Assembly: GCF_028335745.1 (NCBI RefSeq)
Contig: NZ_CP116477.1
Span: 3,968,001 to 4,032,000 of the forward strand
From: Pectobacterium sp. A5351
GTDB taxonomy: Bacteria > Pseudomonadota > Gammaproteobacteria > Enterobacterales > Enterobacteriaceae
Direction: 5' to 3'
Length of the DNA stretch: 64,000 nucleotides
Positions 29,574 to 41,180 of the stretch are shown in pieces (within the stretch, counting starts at the first letter, position 1; every line of letters starts with the position of its first letter). The position numbers were made by a program, and so were the translations under genes. A model generated the notes under the pieces. It was given only the letters and a program-made list of their open reading frames with translations, did not search any database and was not told the origin of the DNA.

Positions 29574-32021
29574 TCACAACCGTATCGGTTTGATATTCCA
29601 GATATCCTCTGCATATTCGCCGATAGTGCGATCAGACGAGAAATAGCCCATGTTGGCAATATTCTGGACGGCACAGCGCGCCCATTCGTCCTTTTTCTCA
29701 TACAGCTCATCCACCCGATCCTGTGTATCCACATAGCTGCGATAGTCCGCCAGTAGCTGGTAGTAATCGCCAAAATTCACCAGTGAATCAAACAGGTCAC
29801 TGTAGCGTCGGCTGTCATCAGGGCTGAAGACGCCTGTAGTAATTTGTGTCAGTACACGGCGCAGTTCTTCATCCTGATCGTAATACTGTCTCGGGTTATA
29901 ACCGCTCTGGCGCAGCGCTTCGACCTGCTCAGCCGTATTGCCGAAGATAAACATGTTCTCTTCGCCAATGTGTTCCAGCATTTCGACATTCGCCCCATCC
30001 AACGTGCCGATCGTCAGCGCGCCGTTCAGGGCAAATTTCATATTACTGGTCCCGGAGGCTTCCGTCCCCGCCAGCGAGATCTGCTCAGAGAGATCGGCTG
30101 CCGGGATGATTAACTGCGCCAGACTCACGCTGTAGTTCGGGATGAAGACCACTTTCAGCCGATCGTGCAATGCCGGATCGTTATTGATCACCTTGGCGAC
30201 GTCGTTGATCAGATTAATGATGTGCTTCGCCATGTAATAGGCCGATGCCGCCTTACCCGCAAAGATGGCAACACGCGGTACACGATCAACATCAGGGTCG
30301 TCTTTAATGCGGTTATAGAGCGTAATGATGTGCAACACATTCAGTAATTGCCGTTTATATTCGTGAATGCGCTTAATCTGCACATCAAACAGCGACTCAG
30401 GGTTAACCACAATATTCAGGTTTTCCGCCATATAAGTCGCTAAGCGCACTTTGTTCTTCAGCTTCACCTTACGGATTTTCTGCACAAACGCCGGATAATC
30501 GATGTGCTGTTTCAATTCGCTCAACTGACTCAGATCGGTGCGCCAGTTGTGGCCTATGGTGTCGTCCAGCAGTTTGGAGAGCGATGGGTTAGCCAGCGCC
30601 AGCCAGCGCCGTGGCGTCACGCCGTTGGTCTTGTTACAGAACCGATTAGGGAAAAGGCGGGCGAAATCGGCAAACAGAGATTGCACCATCAGGTCCGAAT
30701 GCAGCTCCGATACGCCGTTGACCTTATGGCTGGCGACCACGGCCAGCCACGCCATCCGCACCTTACGCCCGTTGTTTTCATCAATGATGGAAACCCGCGC
30801 CAGCAGATCGTTGTCATCGGGAACTTCTTTCTGAACGTATTCCAGAAAATGTTCGTTGATTTCGAAAATCAATTGCAGATGGCGCGGCAGAATTTTACCC
30901 AGCATATCGACAGGCCAGGTTTCCAGCGCTTCCTGCATCAGCGTATGGTTGGTGTAGGAGAACACTTTCCGCACCACCGTCCACGCCTCTATCCATTTGA
31001 ATTTGTGCTCATCGATCAGCAGACGCATCAACTCAGGGATGGCCAGCACCGGATGCGTATCGTTCAGGTGGATGGCGAACTTCTCCGCCAAATTGCTGTA
31101 CGTTTTATGCATCATCCAGTGACGGTTCAGGATGTCCTGTACCGTGGCCGAAACCAGGAAGTATTCCTGACGCAGACGCAGCTCGCGGCCTGAATAGGTG
31201 GAGTCATCGGGATACAGCACGCGCGACACGTTTTCCGAGTGGTTTTTATCTTCTACCGCTGCAAAATAGTCGCCCTGATTGAATTTACCCAGATTGATTT
31301 CATTACTGGCCTGCGCGCCCCATAGACGCAGTGTATTGGTGGCATCCGTATCAAAACCGGGAATGATTTGGTCGTAGGCGCACGCGATAACCTCTTCCGT
31401 TTCCAGCCAGCGCATTTTGCTGCCTTCCTGCTGGATACGACCGCCGAAGCGCACTTTGTAACGCGTGCTGTGACGCGGGAATTCCCACGCGTTGCCGTAT
31501 TCCAGCCAGTAGTCCGGCGATTCCGCCTGCTTGCCGTTAACAATATTCTGTTTGAACATGCCGTATTCGTAGCGAATACCGTAGCCGCGCCCCGGCAGCG
31601 CCATTGTCGCCAACGAATCCAGGAAACAGGCCGCCAGACGACCCAGACCGCCGTTGCCTAAGCCGGGGTCATTTTCTTCCTGAAGCAGATCGTCCAGTTC
31701 CAGCCCCATGCCATCCAGCGCCGCTTTTAGATCGTCGTACAATCCCATCGCCAGCAGCGCGTTCGATAGTGTTCGTCCCAGCAAAAATTCCATCGACAGG
31801 TAATACACCTGCCGCACATCCTGCGAAAGCTGTGCGCGGTTCGAGCGCAACCAGCGCTCCACCATCCGGTCACGCACGGCCAATAGCGTAGCGTTCAGCC
31901 AGTCATGTTTATTCGCAATCGAGGGATCTTTCCCCACGGTAAACATGAGCTTGTAAGCAATAGAGTGTTTCAGCGCTTCCACACTGATCGTTGGCGAAGT
32001 ATAGATAAACGGAGAGTTCAT
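29574..32021 (-). CDS. glgP: Glycogen phosphorylase
   Basis: A 815-residue GT35 enzyme, the same length as in E. coli, that releases glucose-1-phosphate from glycogen chain ends. The pyridoxal-phosphate Lys is in [19 protein letters not shown]. Further blocks are [36 protein letters not shown] and [16 protein letters not shown]. The start at 32021 ([17 protein letters not shown]) is chosen by homology; ATG 32030 and TTG 32036 are in-frame alternatives. It is the last gene of glgBXCAP, 75 bases after glgA. It is clearly paralogous to malP, which lies 4 kb away. Confidence 0.97.
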   Translation of the reverse strand: MNSPFIYTSPTISVEALKHSIAYKLMFTVGKDPSIANKHDWLNATLLAVRDRMVERWLRSNRAQLSQDVRQVYYLSMEFLLGRTLSNALLAMGLYDDLKAALDGMGLELDDLLQEENDPGLGNGGLGRLAACFLDSLATMALPGRGYGIRYEYGMFKQNIVNGKQAESPDYWLEYGNAWEFPRHSTRYKVRFGGRIQQEGSKMRWLETEEVIACAYDQIIPGFDTDATNTLRLWGAQASNEINLGKFNQGDYFAAVEDKNHSENVSRVLYPDDSTYSGRELRLRQEYFLVSATVQDILNRHWMMHKTYSNLAEKFAIHLNDTHPVLAIPELMRLLIDEHKFKWIEAWTVVRKVFSYTNHTLMQEALETWPVDMLGKILPRHLQLIFEINEHFLEYVQKEVPDDNDLLARVSIIDENNGRKVRMAWLAVVASHKVNGVSELHSDLMVQSLFADFARLFPNRFCNKTNGVTPRRWLALANPSLSKLLDDTIGHNWRTDLSQLSELKQHIDYPAFVQKIRKVKLKNKVRLATYMAENLNIVVNPESLFDVQIKRIHEYKRQLLNVLHIITLYNRIKDDPDVDRVPRVAIFAGKAASAYYMAKHIINLINDVAKVINNDPALHDRLKVVFIPNYSVSLAQLIIPAADLSEQISLAGTEASGTSNMKFALNGALTIGTLDGANVEMLEHIGEENMFIFGNTAEQVEALRQSGYNPRQYYDQDEELRRVLTQITTGVFSPDDSRRYSDLFDSLVNFGDYYQLLADYRSYVDTQDRVDELYEKKDEWARCAVQNIANMGYFSSDRTIGEYAEDIWNIKPIRL

Positions 32022-32096
32022 AATATTCATTCCCAAGTGAGTGTTACCCTACCCTGTCGTTTTCAGATTGCACGCGGATGACGCGTGGTGGGAAAA

Positions 32097-33536
32097 CTAG
32101 TGGGTATACAAGCGTTGATAGAGCGCACCATAAGCCTGAGCAGCAACCTGCCAACCAAAGTCCATCGCCATCGCCTGACGCTGCACATAACGCCATAACG
32201 TGGGGCGAGACCACAACACGAACACACGACGAATCGCGCGGGATAGCGACCCCACACTGCAATCGTTAAAGACAAACCCACTTGCCAGCCCATCCGCCAG
32301 ATTCTCCAGCGAACAGTCTGATACCGTATCTGCCAACCCGCCGGTACGGCGTACCAACGGCAACGTGCCATATTTCAGGCCATAGAGTTGCGTTAACCCA
32401 CAAGGCTCAAACCGGCTTGGCACCATGATGACATCCGCGCCGCCAATAATGCGGTGGGAGAAGGCCTCGTGGTAGCCAATCTGTACTCCAATCTGACCGT
32501 GATATTCGGCTGCTGCCGCCAGAAAGCCTTCCTGCAAATCGGCATCCCCTGCGCCCAGCACCACCAGTTGCCCGCCCTGCTCCAGCAGATCGGGTATCGC
32601 GCTTAGCGCGATATCGAGCCCTTTCTGGTTGGTAAGACGACTGACAATGGCAAAAACCGGCGCTTTCTCATCAACCTTCAGGCCCATCGCCGTTTGCAGA
32701 TGGCGCTTGTTTTCCGCTTTATTCGCCAGCGCATCACGGCTGTAATGGTTCGTCAGTAAAGGATCGTGCGCCGGATTCCAAATCATCTCGTCTACGCCAT
32801 TGAGGATACCGGACAGGCGTCCTTCCTCTTCACGCGCCTTCAGCAAGCCTTCCATACCGTAGCCATATGCCGGCAGCGTAATCTCATGGGCGTAGGTCGG
32901 GCTCACGGTCGTAATATGGTCAGCGTAGTACAACCCCGCCTTGAGGTAGGAAATCTGGCCGTAAAATTCCAGCCCGTATACCTGAAAGAAATCGACCGGC
33001 AACTGGATATCCGACATATGCCGGGCATCGAACAGCCCCTGATAGGCAAGGTTATGAACGGTAAAGACCGATTTCGCCGGGCGGTTACGCGCCGCCAGAT
33101 AGGCGCAGGTCAGCCCCGCGTGCCAGTCATGGGCATGCACGATATCGGGCCGCCAATAGTGATCCAGGCCGCACGCCATTTCGCATCCCATCCACCCCAG
33201 CAGCGCAAAGCGCAGATAGTTATCGGCATAAGCGTAAAGCGCCGGGTCGTGATAAGGGCTGCCCGCGCGTTCATACAGCTCGGGCACATCAATCAAATAA
33301 ATACCGACGCCGTTAAAATGACCGAACAGCAGCGTGACGTGCCCGGCGAAGGTATCCAGCTCACGTACAACCTGTAGGTTAGCGATGCCTTTTTTCAGAT
33401 CGGGGAAGGCAGGCAGGATGACGCGGACATCCATCCCCGCCGCAATCTGCGCGCCGGGCAACGCACCAGCCACATCCGCCAGTCCACCGGTTTTCAGCAG
33501 TGGAAAGAGCTCTGAACAAACATGTAAGACCCGCAT
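32097..33536 (-). CDS. glgA: Glycogen synthase (ADP-glucose)
   Basis: A 479-residue GT5 glycosyltransferase that adds glucose from ADP-glucose to the non-reducing ends of alpha-1,4-glucan. The ADP-glucose-binding KTGGL motif is at residues 15-19 ([20 protein letters not shown]). The C-terminal domain has [34 protein letters not shown] and [10 protein letters not shown]. The start is ATG 33536; the upstream open frame is discarded. It lies 28 bases after glgC in the glycogen operon. Confidence 0.97.
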   Translation of the reverse strand: MRVLHVCSELFPLLKTGGLADVAGALPGAQIAAGMDVRVILPAFPDLKKGIANLQVVRELDTFAGHVTLLFGHFNGVGIYLIDVPELYERAGSPYHDPALYAYADNYLRFALLGWMGCEMACGLDHYWRPDIVHAHDWHAGLTCAYLAARNRPAKSVFTVHNLAYQGLFDARHMSDIQLPVDFFQVYGLEFYGQISYLKAGLYYADHITTVSPTYAHEITLPAYGYGMEGLLKAREEEGRLSGILNGVDEMIWNPAHDPLLTNHYSRDALANKAENKRHLQTAMGLKVDEKAPVFAIVSRLTNQKGLDIALSAIPDLLEQGGQLVVLGAGDADLQEGFLAAAAEYHGQIGVQIGYHEAFSHRIIGGADVIMVPSRFEPCGLTQLYGLKYGTLPLVRRTGGLADTVSDCSLENLADGLASGFVFNDCSVGSLSRAIRRVFVLWSRPTLWRYVQRQAMAMDFGWQVAAQAYGALYQRLYTH

Positions 33537-33564
33537 TATTACTCCCGTTTCGTTCCGATGGTGT

Positions 33565-34842
33565 TTACAGCTTTTCCAACATCGATCGCGTGACCAGCAC
33601 GATCCCCTCTTCCGAGCGGTAAAAACGGCGGCTATCCTCTTCCGCGTTTTCACCAATCACCATGCCTTCCGGCAAATGGCAGGCGCGATCAATCACGCAA
33701 CGGCGTAAACGACAGGAGCGCCCTACGTTGACATCCGGCAAGATCACCGTCGAATCGATACTGCAAAATGAATTGACCCGCACACGCGGGAACAGCACCG
33801 AATGCGTGACGACAGAGCCAGACACGATGCAGCCTCCCGATACCAGCGAGTTCATCGTCATCCCATGGCTACCGGAACGGTCCTGAACAAATTTGGCGGG
33901 CGGCAGCGATTCAATCGCGGAACGAATCGGCCAGTGCTGATCGTAGACATCCAGTTCAGGCGTGACGGACGCCAGATCGAGATTGGCGCGCCAGTAGGCT
34001 TCCAGCGTGCCGACATCCCGCCAATACTGATTTTCATCTTCACCCGACGTGACGCACGACAGGGTAAACGGATGCGCCCAGGCCAGACGCTGAGAGACAA
34101 TCTTCGGGATCAGATCCTGTCCAAAGTCGTGGGCAGAGTCCGCCGCGTGATGGTCCGCTTCCAGCAATTGATAAAGATAGTCTGCATTAAAAACATAGAT
34201 CCCCATGCTCGCGAGCGCCATGTCGGGGTTATCCGGCATCGGCGTCGGGTTATCCGGCTTTTCGGCAAAATCGAGAATGCGGTGCTGTTTGTCCACACTC
34301 ATGACGCCAAAGGCGCTGGCTTCTTCCAGCGGCACGGGCAGGCAGGCAACGGTGCATTCCGCCCCCTTCTCTACGTGATCGATGAGCATACGTGAGTAGT
34401 CCATCTTGTAGATGTGATCGCCCGCGAGGATCACCACATACTCCGCACGGTAGCGCCGAATGATGTCGAGATTCTGACAAACCGCATCCGCCGTTCCCCG
34501 ATACCAGTGATCGGTAGAATGACGCTGCTGAGCGGGAAGCAAATCAACAAATTCGTTCATTTCCGCATTCAGAAATGACCAGCCGCGCTGAATATGCTGT
34601 ACCAGCGTATGCGACTGATATTGGGTAATCACACCAATACGGCGGATCCCGGAATTCAGACAGTTAGAAAGCGCGAAATCAATAATGCGAAATTTACCGC
34701 CAAAGTGGACGGCAGGCTTGGCACGCAGCGCCGTCAGCCCTTTCAGGCGCGTTCCACGGCCTCCGGCCAGAATTAATGCCACGGATTTCAGAGGGAGCTG
34801 TCTTGCCAACATCAGAGGGTCATGCTTATCGTTATTCACCAT
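33565..34842 (-). CDS. glgC: Glucose-1-phosphate adenylyltransferase
   Basis: A 425-residue enzyme making ADP-glucose, the committed and allosterically controlled step of bacterial glycogen synthesis. It has the nucleotidyltransferase motif [14 protein letters not shown], the substrate region [18 protein letters not shown], the catalytic Asp in [13 protein letters not shown], and a C-terminal left-handed beta-helix ([20 protein letters not shown]). The N-terminal [17 protein letters not shown] includes the Lys that binds fructose-1,6-bisphosphate in E. coli. It is third in glgBXCAP. Confidence 0.97.
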   Translation of the reverse strand: MVNNDKHDPLMLARQLPLKSVALILAGGRGTRLKGLTALRAKPAVHFGGKFRIIDFALSNCLNSGIRRIGVITQYQSHTLVQHIQRGWSFLNAEMNEFVDLLPAQQRHSTDHWYRGTADAVCQNLDIIRRYRAEYVVILAGDHIYKMDYSRMLIDHVEKGAECTVACLPVPLEEASAFGVMSVDKQHRILDFAEKPDNPTPMPDNPDMALASMGIYVFNADYLYQLLEADHHAADSAHDFGQDLIPKIVSQRLAWAHPFTLSCVTSGEDENQYWRDVGTLEAYWRANLDLASVTPELDVYDQHWPIRSAIESLPPAKFVQDRSGSHGMTMNSLVSGGCIVSGSVVTHSVLFPRVRVNSFCSIDSTVILPDVNVGRSCRLRRCVIDRACHLPEGMVIGENAEEDSRRFYRSEEGIVLVTRSMLEKL

Positions 34843-34878
34843 GGCTATCTCCTGATTATTCTTTTCAATGGCTTGCGC

Positions 34879-36855
34879 TTAGGCGGTCTGCTTTATCAAG
34901 ACGCACACCGCCTGCGCTTGTCCGTGCCACATTCCACCCTCAGGCGGATTCGTCTCATCAAACGGCGGTGAAACCTGCCAGTGGCCTTCTGGCAAAATGA
35001 ACGCACCGGCATGCAGGCTGGCGTTAAACAACACGAGCCAACGACCGGAAAGTAAAATCTGTAGCTGGTGCTCCCCCTGCTCCCACTGTTGCGGCGTCAA
35101 AGGCTGTCCTTCTCGGTTCAGCCACTGCACCGCGCCATCCCCTTCTTGCCACCACGTTTCCTGCTGTAATGCCGGAATCGTGCGGCGTAACTGGATCAAT
35201 CCGGCGACAAATTCGCGCAGTGCGCTATTCGCGTTTTCCCAGAGCAGCCAGGTCAATTCGTTATCCTGACAGTACGCGTTGTTGTTGCCCTGCTGGCTGT
35301 GTCCCAGTTCATCACCTGCCAGCAGCATTGGCGTTCCCTGCGACAGAATCAACGTCGTCAGCAGCGCCTTCTGGCTGGCCAGTCGGCGTTGAAGGATGTC
35401 ATCGTCCGCTTCCAGCCCTTCCGTACCGTGGTTATTGCTGAAATTGCTGTCGGTGCCGTCGCGGTTGCCCTCGCCGTTGGCATCGTTGTGCTTGTGGTTG
35501 AAACTCACCAGATCGCGCAGCGTAAAGCCGTCATGGGCCGTCAGTTTGTTGATGGAGGCGTAAGGCAGGCGGTCACGCTGTTGGAAGATGTCGCTGGAGG
35601 CGGCAAAGCGGCGGGCAAATGCGCCGAGAGAAATATCACCATGCAGCCAAAAGCGGCGCATGTCGTCACGGTAGCGATCGCTCCACTCGGCAAACGGTGT
35701 CGGGAACTGACCTAACTGATAACCGCCATGCCCGATGTCCCACGGTTCGGCAATCAGCTTGCAGCCCTGTAAGCGGCTATCCTTTTTCATGGCAGACAAG
35801 AGCGGCGCGGCGGCAGTAAAATCCGGGGTGCGCCCCAATACGGTTGCCAGATCGAAGCGGAAGCCGTCAACGTGGCAGACTTCGCGCCAGAAGCGTAGGC
35901 AGTCCATCACCCAGTCAATGACCGCCGGATGATTCAGGCGCAACACATTGCCGCAGCCAGTCCAGTTATGGTATTCCCCGTTTTCACTCAGCCAGTAATA
36001 ACTGCGATTATCGATACCGCGCTGGCAGAGTGTGGGGCCTTCGACGTCCAATTCGGCACTGTGGTTGAACACCACATCCAAAATGACCTCAATGCCCGCG
36101 TGATGCAGCGCTTTCACCGCATCCCGAAATTCATTCAGCGCGTCGTCACCTGCGGCCAGGCTGTTATCGACAGCAAACGGCAGCAGCACGTTATAGCCCC
36201 AGTAGTTACGCAGCCCCAACTGTTGAAGTCGGGGTTCATCGGCATGCTGCTGCACCGGGAGCAATTCCAGCGCCGTCACGCCCAGCGACGTCAGATAGTC
36301 AATCATCAGCGGATGGCCTAACGCCGCATAGCTACCGCGAATGTCTTCGGGAATATCGGGGTGCAACTGTGTCAGGCCGCGTACGTGCGCCTCATAAATC
36401 ACCGTCTGGCTCCAGGGCGTTTGCGGATGTTGGTCGCCCTGCCAGTCGTACTCTTCCGACGTGACCACGCACTTCGCCATGATGTCAGCGCTATCGCGTT
36501 CATCCCGCTGGTCAATGCCGCCTTGCAGGGAATCATCATCCACTACCCAGCCGTCAAGCTGGCGCGCATAGGGATCTAACAGCAGCTTATGTGGGTTGAA
36601 GCGCAAGCCTTGTGACGGCTCGAACGGCCCATCGACCCGGAAACCGTAACGTAAGCCGGGCTGCGCAGCAGGAAGGTAGCCGTGCCAGATATCGCCGCTG
36701 CGTGCGGTCAGCGCAATCCGCTGCTCCTGCTGGCGTTCATCAAAGACACACAGCTCGACCCGCTCGGCATCCGCCGAAAACAGGGCGAAATTCACGCCCT
36801 GTCCATCAAAACTGGCCCCCAGCGGCGTCGGCTTACCCGTCTGTAATTCCGCCAT
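34879..36855 (-). CDS. glgX: Glycogen debranching enzyme
   Basis: A 658-residue GH13 isoamylase-type enzyme that removes short alpha-1,6 branches left by GlgP. It has an N-terminal CBM48-like domain ([20 protein letters not shown]), the nucleophile Asp in [14 protein letters not shown], the acid Glu in [15 protein letters not shown] and the third acid in [20 protein letters not shown]. The glgB stop TGA touches its ATG directly (TGAATG), so translation is likely coupled. glgC follows after 36 bases. Confidence 0.97.
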   Translation of the reverse strand: MAELQTGKPTPLGASFDGQGVNFALFSADAERVELCVFDERQQEQRIALTARSGDIWHGYLPAAQPGLRYGFRVDGPFEPSQGLRFNPHKLLLDPYARQLDGWVVDDDSLQGGIDQRDERDSADIMAKCVVTSEEYDWQGDQHPQTPWSQTVIYEAHVRGLTQLHPDIPEDIRGSYAALGHPLMIDYLTSLGVTALELLPVQQHADEPRLQQLGLRNYWGYNVLLPFAVDNSLAAGDDALNEFRDAVKALHHAGIEVILDVVFNHSAELDVEGPTLCQRGIDNRSYYWLSENGEYHNWTGCGNVLRLNHPAVIDWVMDCLRFWREVCHVDGFRFDLATVLGRTPDFTAAAPLLSAMKKDSRLQGCKLIAEPWDIGHGGYQLGQFPTPFAEWSDRYRDDMRRFWLHGDISLGAFARRFAASSDIFQQRDRLPYASINKLTAHDGFTLRDLVSFNHKHNDANGEGNRDGTDSNFSNNHGTEGLEADDDILQRRLASQKALLTTLILSQGTPMLLAGDELGHSQQGNNNAYCQDNELTWLLWENANSALREFVAGLIQLRRTIPALQQETWWQEGDGAVQWLNREGQPLTPQQWEQGEHQLQILLSGRWLVLFNASLHAGAFILPEGHWQVSPPFDETNPPEGGMWHGQAQAVCVLIKQTA

Positions 36856-39033
36856 TCACGCCTCCTTCACCAGATACAGCGTGGCAAGCGGCGGAATAGT
36901 CAGAACAAGAGAATGCTGACGCTGATGGCTGCCCCACTCCTCGCTGTAAATCGTTCCGGCATTGCCCAGATTACTGCCGTTGTAGTGAACAGAATCCGTG
37001 TTGATCGCTTCTCGCCAGCCACCGGGCTGGTTGATGCCGATGCGGTATCCATAGCGTGGAACCGGCGTGAAGTTGCTGACCACCAGCACCTCATTACCTT
37101 GTTCATCACGCCGGACAAAGGCGAAAACCGAGTTCTCCCGATCGTCCACCACCAGCCATTCAAAACCCTGCGGCTGAAAATCCAACTGATACAACGGCGG
37201 TTGCTGGCGATAGCAATGATTGAGATCGCGCACCAGCGTCTGCACGCCGCGGTGCCAGCCTTCCGGCTCCTCCAGCAAATGCCAGTCCAGACTGGCATCG
37301 TGGTTCCACTCACGCCCTTGTGCAAATTCGCCGCCCATGAACAGCAGCTTCTTGCCGGGATACGCCCACATAAAGCCGTAATAAGCACGTAAATTGGCAA
37401 ATTTCTGCCAGACATCGCCGGGCATACGATCCAGCAACGAGCGCTTGCCGTGCACCACTTCATCGTGAGACAGCGGCAGCACAAAGTTCTCGCTATAGGC
37501 GTACAGCATGCCGAATGTCAGCAAATCGTGATGGTATTTGCGGTGAACCGGATCGTGCTGCATATAGGCCAGCGTGTCGTGCATCCAGCCCATGTTCCAT
37601 TTGTAGTGAAATCCTAAACCATTGCAGTCTGGCGGCAGCGTCACGCCCGGATAATCGGTAGACTCTTCGGCCAGCGTGATCGCCGCGGGTGCCGCATGGC
37701 CCAGCATGTGGTTGGTGTAGCGCAGAAACGAAATCGCTTCGAGGTTCTCTTTACCGCCATAATGGTTCGGCACCCATTCGCCTTCGCTACGGCTGTAATC
37801 GCGGTAAATCATAGAAGCCACGGCGTCCACCCGCAGCCCGTCGATGCCATAGCGTTCCATCCAGAACAGCGCGTTGCCCGCCAGATAGTTACGCACTTCA
37901 TGGCGGCCATAGTTATAAATCAGTGTGTTCCAGTCCTGATGGTAGCCTTCACGCGGATCGGCGTATTCATACAGCGCGGTGCCGTCAAACTGTGCCAAAC
38001 CGTATTCGTCGCCGGGAAAGTGCCCCGGCACCCAGTCCAGCAGGACGTTGATGCCCGCGTCATGGAGCGCATCAACAAACGCCCTGAACTCCTGCGCGGT
38101 GCCGAAACGACGCGTTGGCGCATAGAGCCCCAGCGGTTGATAGCCCCAGCTACCATCAAACGGGTGTTCGTTAATCGGCATCAGCTCCACATGCGTGAAA
38201 CCCATGTACTGCACATAATCAATCAGTTGCTTCGCCAGTTCCTGATAGCTCAGCCAAAAATTGTTATCCGTATGCCGCCGCCAGGAACCGAGGTGAACTT
38301 CATAAATGGAGATAGGCGAACGCAGGCCATTCGCCTCACGCCGGGCATCGCTGGTTGGGACTTTCTCAGGCAGCGGCGTAATCAGCGAGGCGGTATCAGG
38401 ACGCATCTGCGCTTCAAACGCATACGGATCGGCCTTCAACCGGACGTTCCCGTGGCTGTCGATCATTTCATATTTGTAGAGCTGCCCCGCTTTCACATCG
38501 GGCAGAAACAGCTCCCAAATGCCGTTTTCTCTGCGCAGCCGCATCGGATGACGTCGACCGTCCCAGAAGTTGAACTGCCCCACTACCGACACGCGCTGAG
38601 CATTCGGTGCCCAGACGGCAAAACGCGTGCCTTCAACACCGTCCAGCGTTTCCAGATGGGCACCCAGCCGCTCGTAAGGCCGCAGATGGGTGCCTTCGGC
38701 CAACAGCCAAATGTCCATATCCTGCAACAGCGGGCCAAAGCGGTAAGGATCTTCAATCACCCGGGTTTCTGCACGCCAGGTCACGGCCAATTGATAACGG
38801 AAAGCGTTTTTCCGGCGCGGCACCAGGCCACAAAAAAAACCGCGTTCGTCTATACGTTCCAGCTCGACAATTTTTCGTCCATTGCTGGCATCAACCACCC
38901 AGGCGGCCTGCGCATCCGGCAGCAGTGCCCGAACTTCAAGGCCTTTAGAAGAATGATGCATACCTAACAGCGAAAACGGATCGGCATAATGCCCGGAAAT
39001 AAGTGAATTAATCGCATCAGAAAACGCTGACAT
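36856..39033 (-). CDS. glgB: 1,4-alpha-glucan branching enzyme
   Basis: A 725-residue GH13 enzyme that introduces alpha-1,6 branches into glycogen. It has an N-terminal CBM48 domain ([20 protein letters not shown]), the nucleophile Asp in [19 protein letters not shown], the acid Glu in [14 protein letters not shown] and the third acid in [19 protein letters not shown]. The start [19 protein letters not shown] at 39033 has AGAGGA eight bases upstream; two in-frame ATGs further upstream are less likely. It is the first gene of glgBXCAP. Confidence 0.97.
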   Translation of the reverse strand: MSAFSDAINSLISGHYADPFSLLGMHHSSKGLEVRALLPDAQAAWVVDASNGRKIVELERIDERGFFCGLVPRRKNAFRYQLAVTWRAETRVIEDPYRFGPLLQDMDIWLLAEGTHLRPYERLGAHLETLDGVEGTRFAVWAPNAQRVSVVGQFNFWDGRRHPMRLRRENGIWELFLPDVKAGQLYKYEMIDSHGNVRLKADPYAFEAQMRPDTASLITPLPEKVPTSDARREANGLRSPISIYEVHLGSWRRHTDNNFWLSYQELAKQLIDYVQYMGFTHVELMPINEHPFDGSWGYQPLGLYAPTRRFGTAQEFRAFVDALHDAGINVLLDWVPGHFPGDEYGLAQFDGTALYEYADPREGYHQDWNTLIYNYGRHEVRNYLAGNALFWMERYGIDGLRVDAVASMIYRDYSRSEGEWVPNHYGGKENLEAISFLRYTNHMLGHAAPAAITLAEESTDYPGVTLPPDCNGLGFHYKWNMGWMHDTLAYMQHDPVHRKYHHDLLTFGMLYAYSENFVLPLSHDEVVHGKRSLLDRMPGDVWQKFANLRAYYGFMWAYPGKKLLFMGGEFAQGREWNHDASLDWHLLEEPEGWHRGVQTLVRDLNHCYRQQPPLYQLDFQPQGFEWLVVDDRENSVFAFVRRDEQGNEVLVVSNFTPVPRYGYRIGINQPGGWREAINTDSVHYNGSNLGNAGTIYSEEWGSHQRQHSLVLTIPPLATLYLVKEA

Positions 39034-39403
39034 GGTATCCATCCTCTGATTAACCATTTGAATTAAATAAATAAGTAATATAAAAGCGCATTACGTTGCG
39101 CTTATATTCCCCCGTTACTTATTTTTAACAAAAAACCAATAAAAATAACGGGTTATTAGCTTGCTAATGAATAACGGCGACGTGTAAAAATAATGAATAG
39201 TATGAAAGAGTTCTTGAGCCACGCCCCTTAATTCAGCGTAGTCAAAGAACAGAGAAATATCAGAGAACGGATGAAATTTTTCCGTTTATATTTATATGAA
39301 TAAGTTATGACACGGGATAATTAGCATCTTTTGTTTAAAGATCGATTCGTCCGCTGGCAAAAAGCAGTACAATTTGGCGATTGTGTATGTTGAGACCCCG
39401 CCC
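39034..39403. other. Shared upstream region of glgB and btsS
   Basis: An AT-rich gap of 370 bases between divergent genes. It should hold both promoters and the glg leader. A short inverted repeat (TTATTAGC / GCTAAT...ATAA, near 39155-39176) and GCGCATTACGTTGCGC near 39089 are visible. There is no ORF worth calling. Confidence 0.5.
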
Positions 39404-41122
39404 ATGGTTAGCCAGATTGATCTCATTCTTTCCCTGTTACAGCAGATGTGTGTTTATCTGGTTATCGCCTATCTGCTCAGCAAGACACCGCTGTTCATCC
39501 CGCTAATGCAGGTCACCATCCGCCTGCCGCACAAGCTGGTGTGCTATCTGGTTTTTTCCGTGTTTTGCATTATGGGAACCTACTTCGGTCTGCATATAGA
39601 CGATTCGATTGCCAATACCCGTGCGACCGGTGCCGTGCTCGGGGGCATGCTGGGCGGCCCTTCCGTTGGCTTTCTCGTCGGATTAACGGGCGGATTACAC
39701 CGCTATTCGATGGGCGGCATGACCGCGCTGGCCTGTATGCTGTCGACCATCGCCGAAGGCCTGCTCGGCGGGTTACTGCATCGCTATCTGGCACGCCGTA
39801 ATCGTATCGATCTGCTGTTTCAGCCCCTCGTCGTCGGCCTGACCGCGCTGGTTGCGGAGATACTGCAAATGGCGATTATCCTGCTGGTCGCCCGTCCGTT
39901 TGATAACGCTGTTGAACTGGTTCGAGATATCGCCTTACCGATGATGATCACCAACACCATCGGTGCCGCCATGTTCATGCGTATCCTGCTCGACAGACGC
40001 GCCATTTTTGAAAAATACACCTCCGCGTTTTCCGCCAAGGCATTGCAAATCGCCGCCCGCGCCGAAGGGGCGCTGCGCCAGGGGTTTAACCCACAAAACA
40101 GTATGCGCGTTGCCCGTGTTTTGTATGAAGAGCTGGGCGTGGGTGCAGTGGCGATTACCGATCGCGACAAACTGCTGGCCTTCATCGGGCTCGGCGACGA
40201 CCACCACAACGTCGGCGCGCCTATCACGTCATCACACACGCGCCGGGCGATAGACAACAATCAGGTGGTGTACGCCGACGGCAATGAGGTGTCTTATACC
40301 TGTTCGGTTTCATCACACTGCAAACTCGGTTCCACGCTGGTGATCCCGCTGCGTGGCGAAGATCAGCGCGTTGTCGGCACGATCAAGCTTTATGAGCCCA
40401 AGAATAAGCTATTTTCCAGCATTAACCGCACACTGGGAGAAGGGATCGCTCACCTGCTTTCCGCGCAGATTCTGACAGGACGTTTTGAACAGCAGAAACA
40501 GCTTCTGGCCCAGTCGGAAATCAAGCTGCTGCACGCACAGGTCAACCCCCATTTTCTGTTCAACGCGCTGAATACGCTGTCCGCCGTGATACGGCGCGAT
40601 CCTGCTCACGCCCGTCAACTGGTGCTGTCTCTGTCGACGTTTTTCCGTAAAAACCTCAAACGCAGCAACGATGAAATCTCGCTCAATGACGAGCTGGAGC
40701 ACGTGAACGCCTATCTCGAAATCGAGAAAGCGCGCTTTGCCGATCATCTGACGGTAGATATTTCGCTGCCGGAAGCGCTGCGTGAGGCGCGATTACCCGC
40801 GTTTTCCCTGCAACCCATCGTCGAAAATGCGATTAAGCACGGTATCTCACAGATGATTGAAAGCGGACACATCCACATCAGCGGACGCCTGCACGCCAAC
40901 ACGCTGGAGCTGTCAGTAGAAGATAACGCCGGCACCTATCAGCCTTGCAGCGGCGGCGATGGGCTAGGCATGAATTTGGTCGATCGCCGTATCAAAGCAC
41001 GCTACGGCAACCGCTATGGCATCACGGTGGTCAGCGAAGCGGATAAATTCACCCGGGTCGAAGTGCGCGTCCCGCTGATTTCACCCCGTCAGGCATTGGA
41101 ACAGCTGGATAGCGTGGCGTGA
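39404..41122 (+). CDS. btsS: BtsS (YehU)-type LytS sensor histidine kinase
   Basis: A 572-residue inner-membrane sensor kinase. The N-terminal 5TM-LytS region (LLQQMCVYLVIAYLLSKTPL, HIDDSIANTRATGAVLGGML) matches E. coli BtsS, a pyruvate sensor. A GAF-like domain follows (VGAVAITDRDKLLAFIGLGD), then the His-kinase phosphoacceptor in HAQVNPHFLFNALNTLSAV and the ATPase in LQPIVENAIKHGISQ and DGLGMNLVDRRI. The start is set at ATG 39404 by homology. In E. coli the LytTR regulator BtsR follows immediately; here the next gene is hipA on the opposite strand, so the partner must lie elsewhere or be absent. Confidence 0.9.
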   Translation: MVSQIDLILSLLQQMCVYLVIAYLLSKTPLFIPLMQVTIRLPHKLVCYLVFSVFCIMGTYFGLHIDDSIANTRATGAVLGGMLGGPSVGFLVGLTGGLHRYSMGGMTALACMLSTIAEGLLGGLLHRYLARRNRIDLLFQPLVVGLTALVAEILQMAIILLVARPFDNAVELVRDIALPMMITNTIGAAMFMRILLDRRAIFEKYTSAFSAKALQIAARAEGALRQGFNPQNSMRVARVLYEELGVGAVAITDRDKLLAFIGLGDDHHNVGAPITSSHTRRAIDNNQVVYADGNEVSYTCSVSSHCKLGSTLVIPLRGEDQRVVGTIKLYEPKNKLFSSINRTLGEGIAHLLSAQILTGRFEQQKQLLAQSEIKLLHAQVNPHFLFNALNTLSAVIRRDPAHARQLVLSLSTFFRKNLKRSNDEISLNDELEHVNAYLEIEKARFADHLTVDISLPEALREARLPAFSLQPIVENAIKHGISQMIESGHIHISGRLHANTLELSVEDNAGTYQPCSGGDGLGMNLVDRRIKARYGNRYGITVVSEADKFTRVEVRVPLISPRQALEQLDSVA

Positions 41123-41180
41123 TGGGGTGCAGGCGTCCCGGACTGGATGTCGCAGAGTATCTCTGCGACACGCCGTGATA

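Noticed and set aside
37696..38967. Long open frame (423 codons) opposite glgB
   Set aside because: It is entirely antisense to a clear glgB frame, has no recognisable domain, and arises from the GC-rich third positions of the real gene.
29574..39033. The glycogen operon as a novel system
   Set aside because: Gene content and order glgBXCAP are the standard enterobacterial set.
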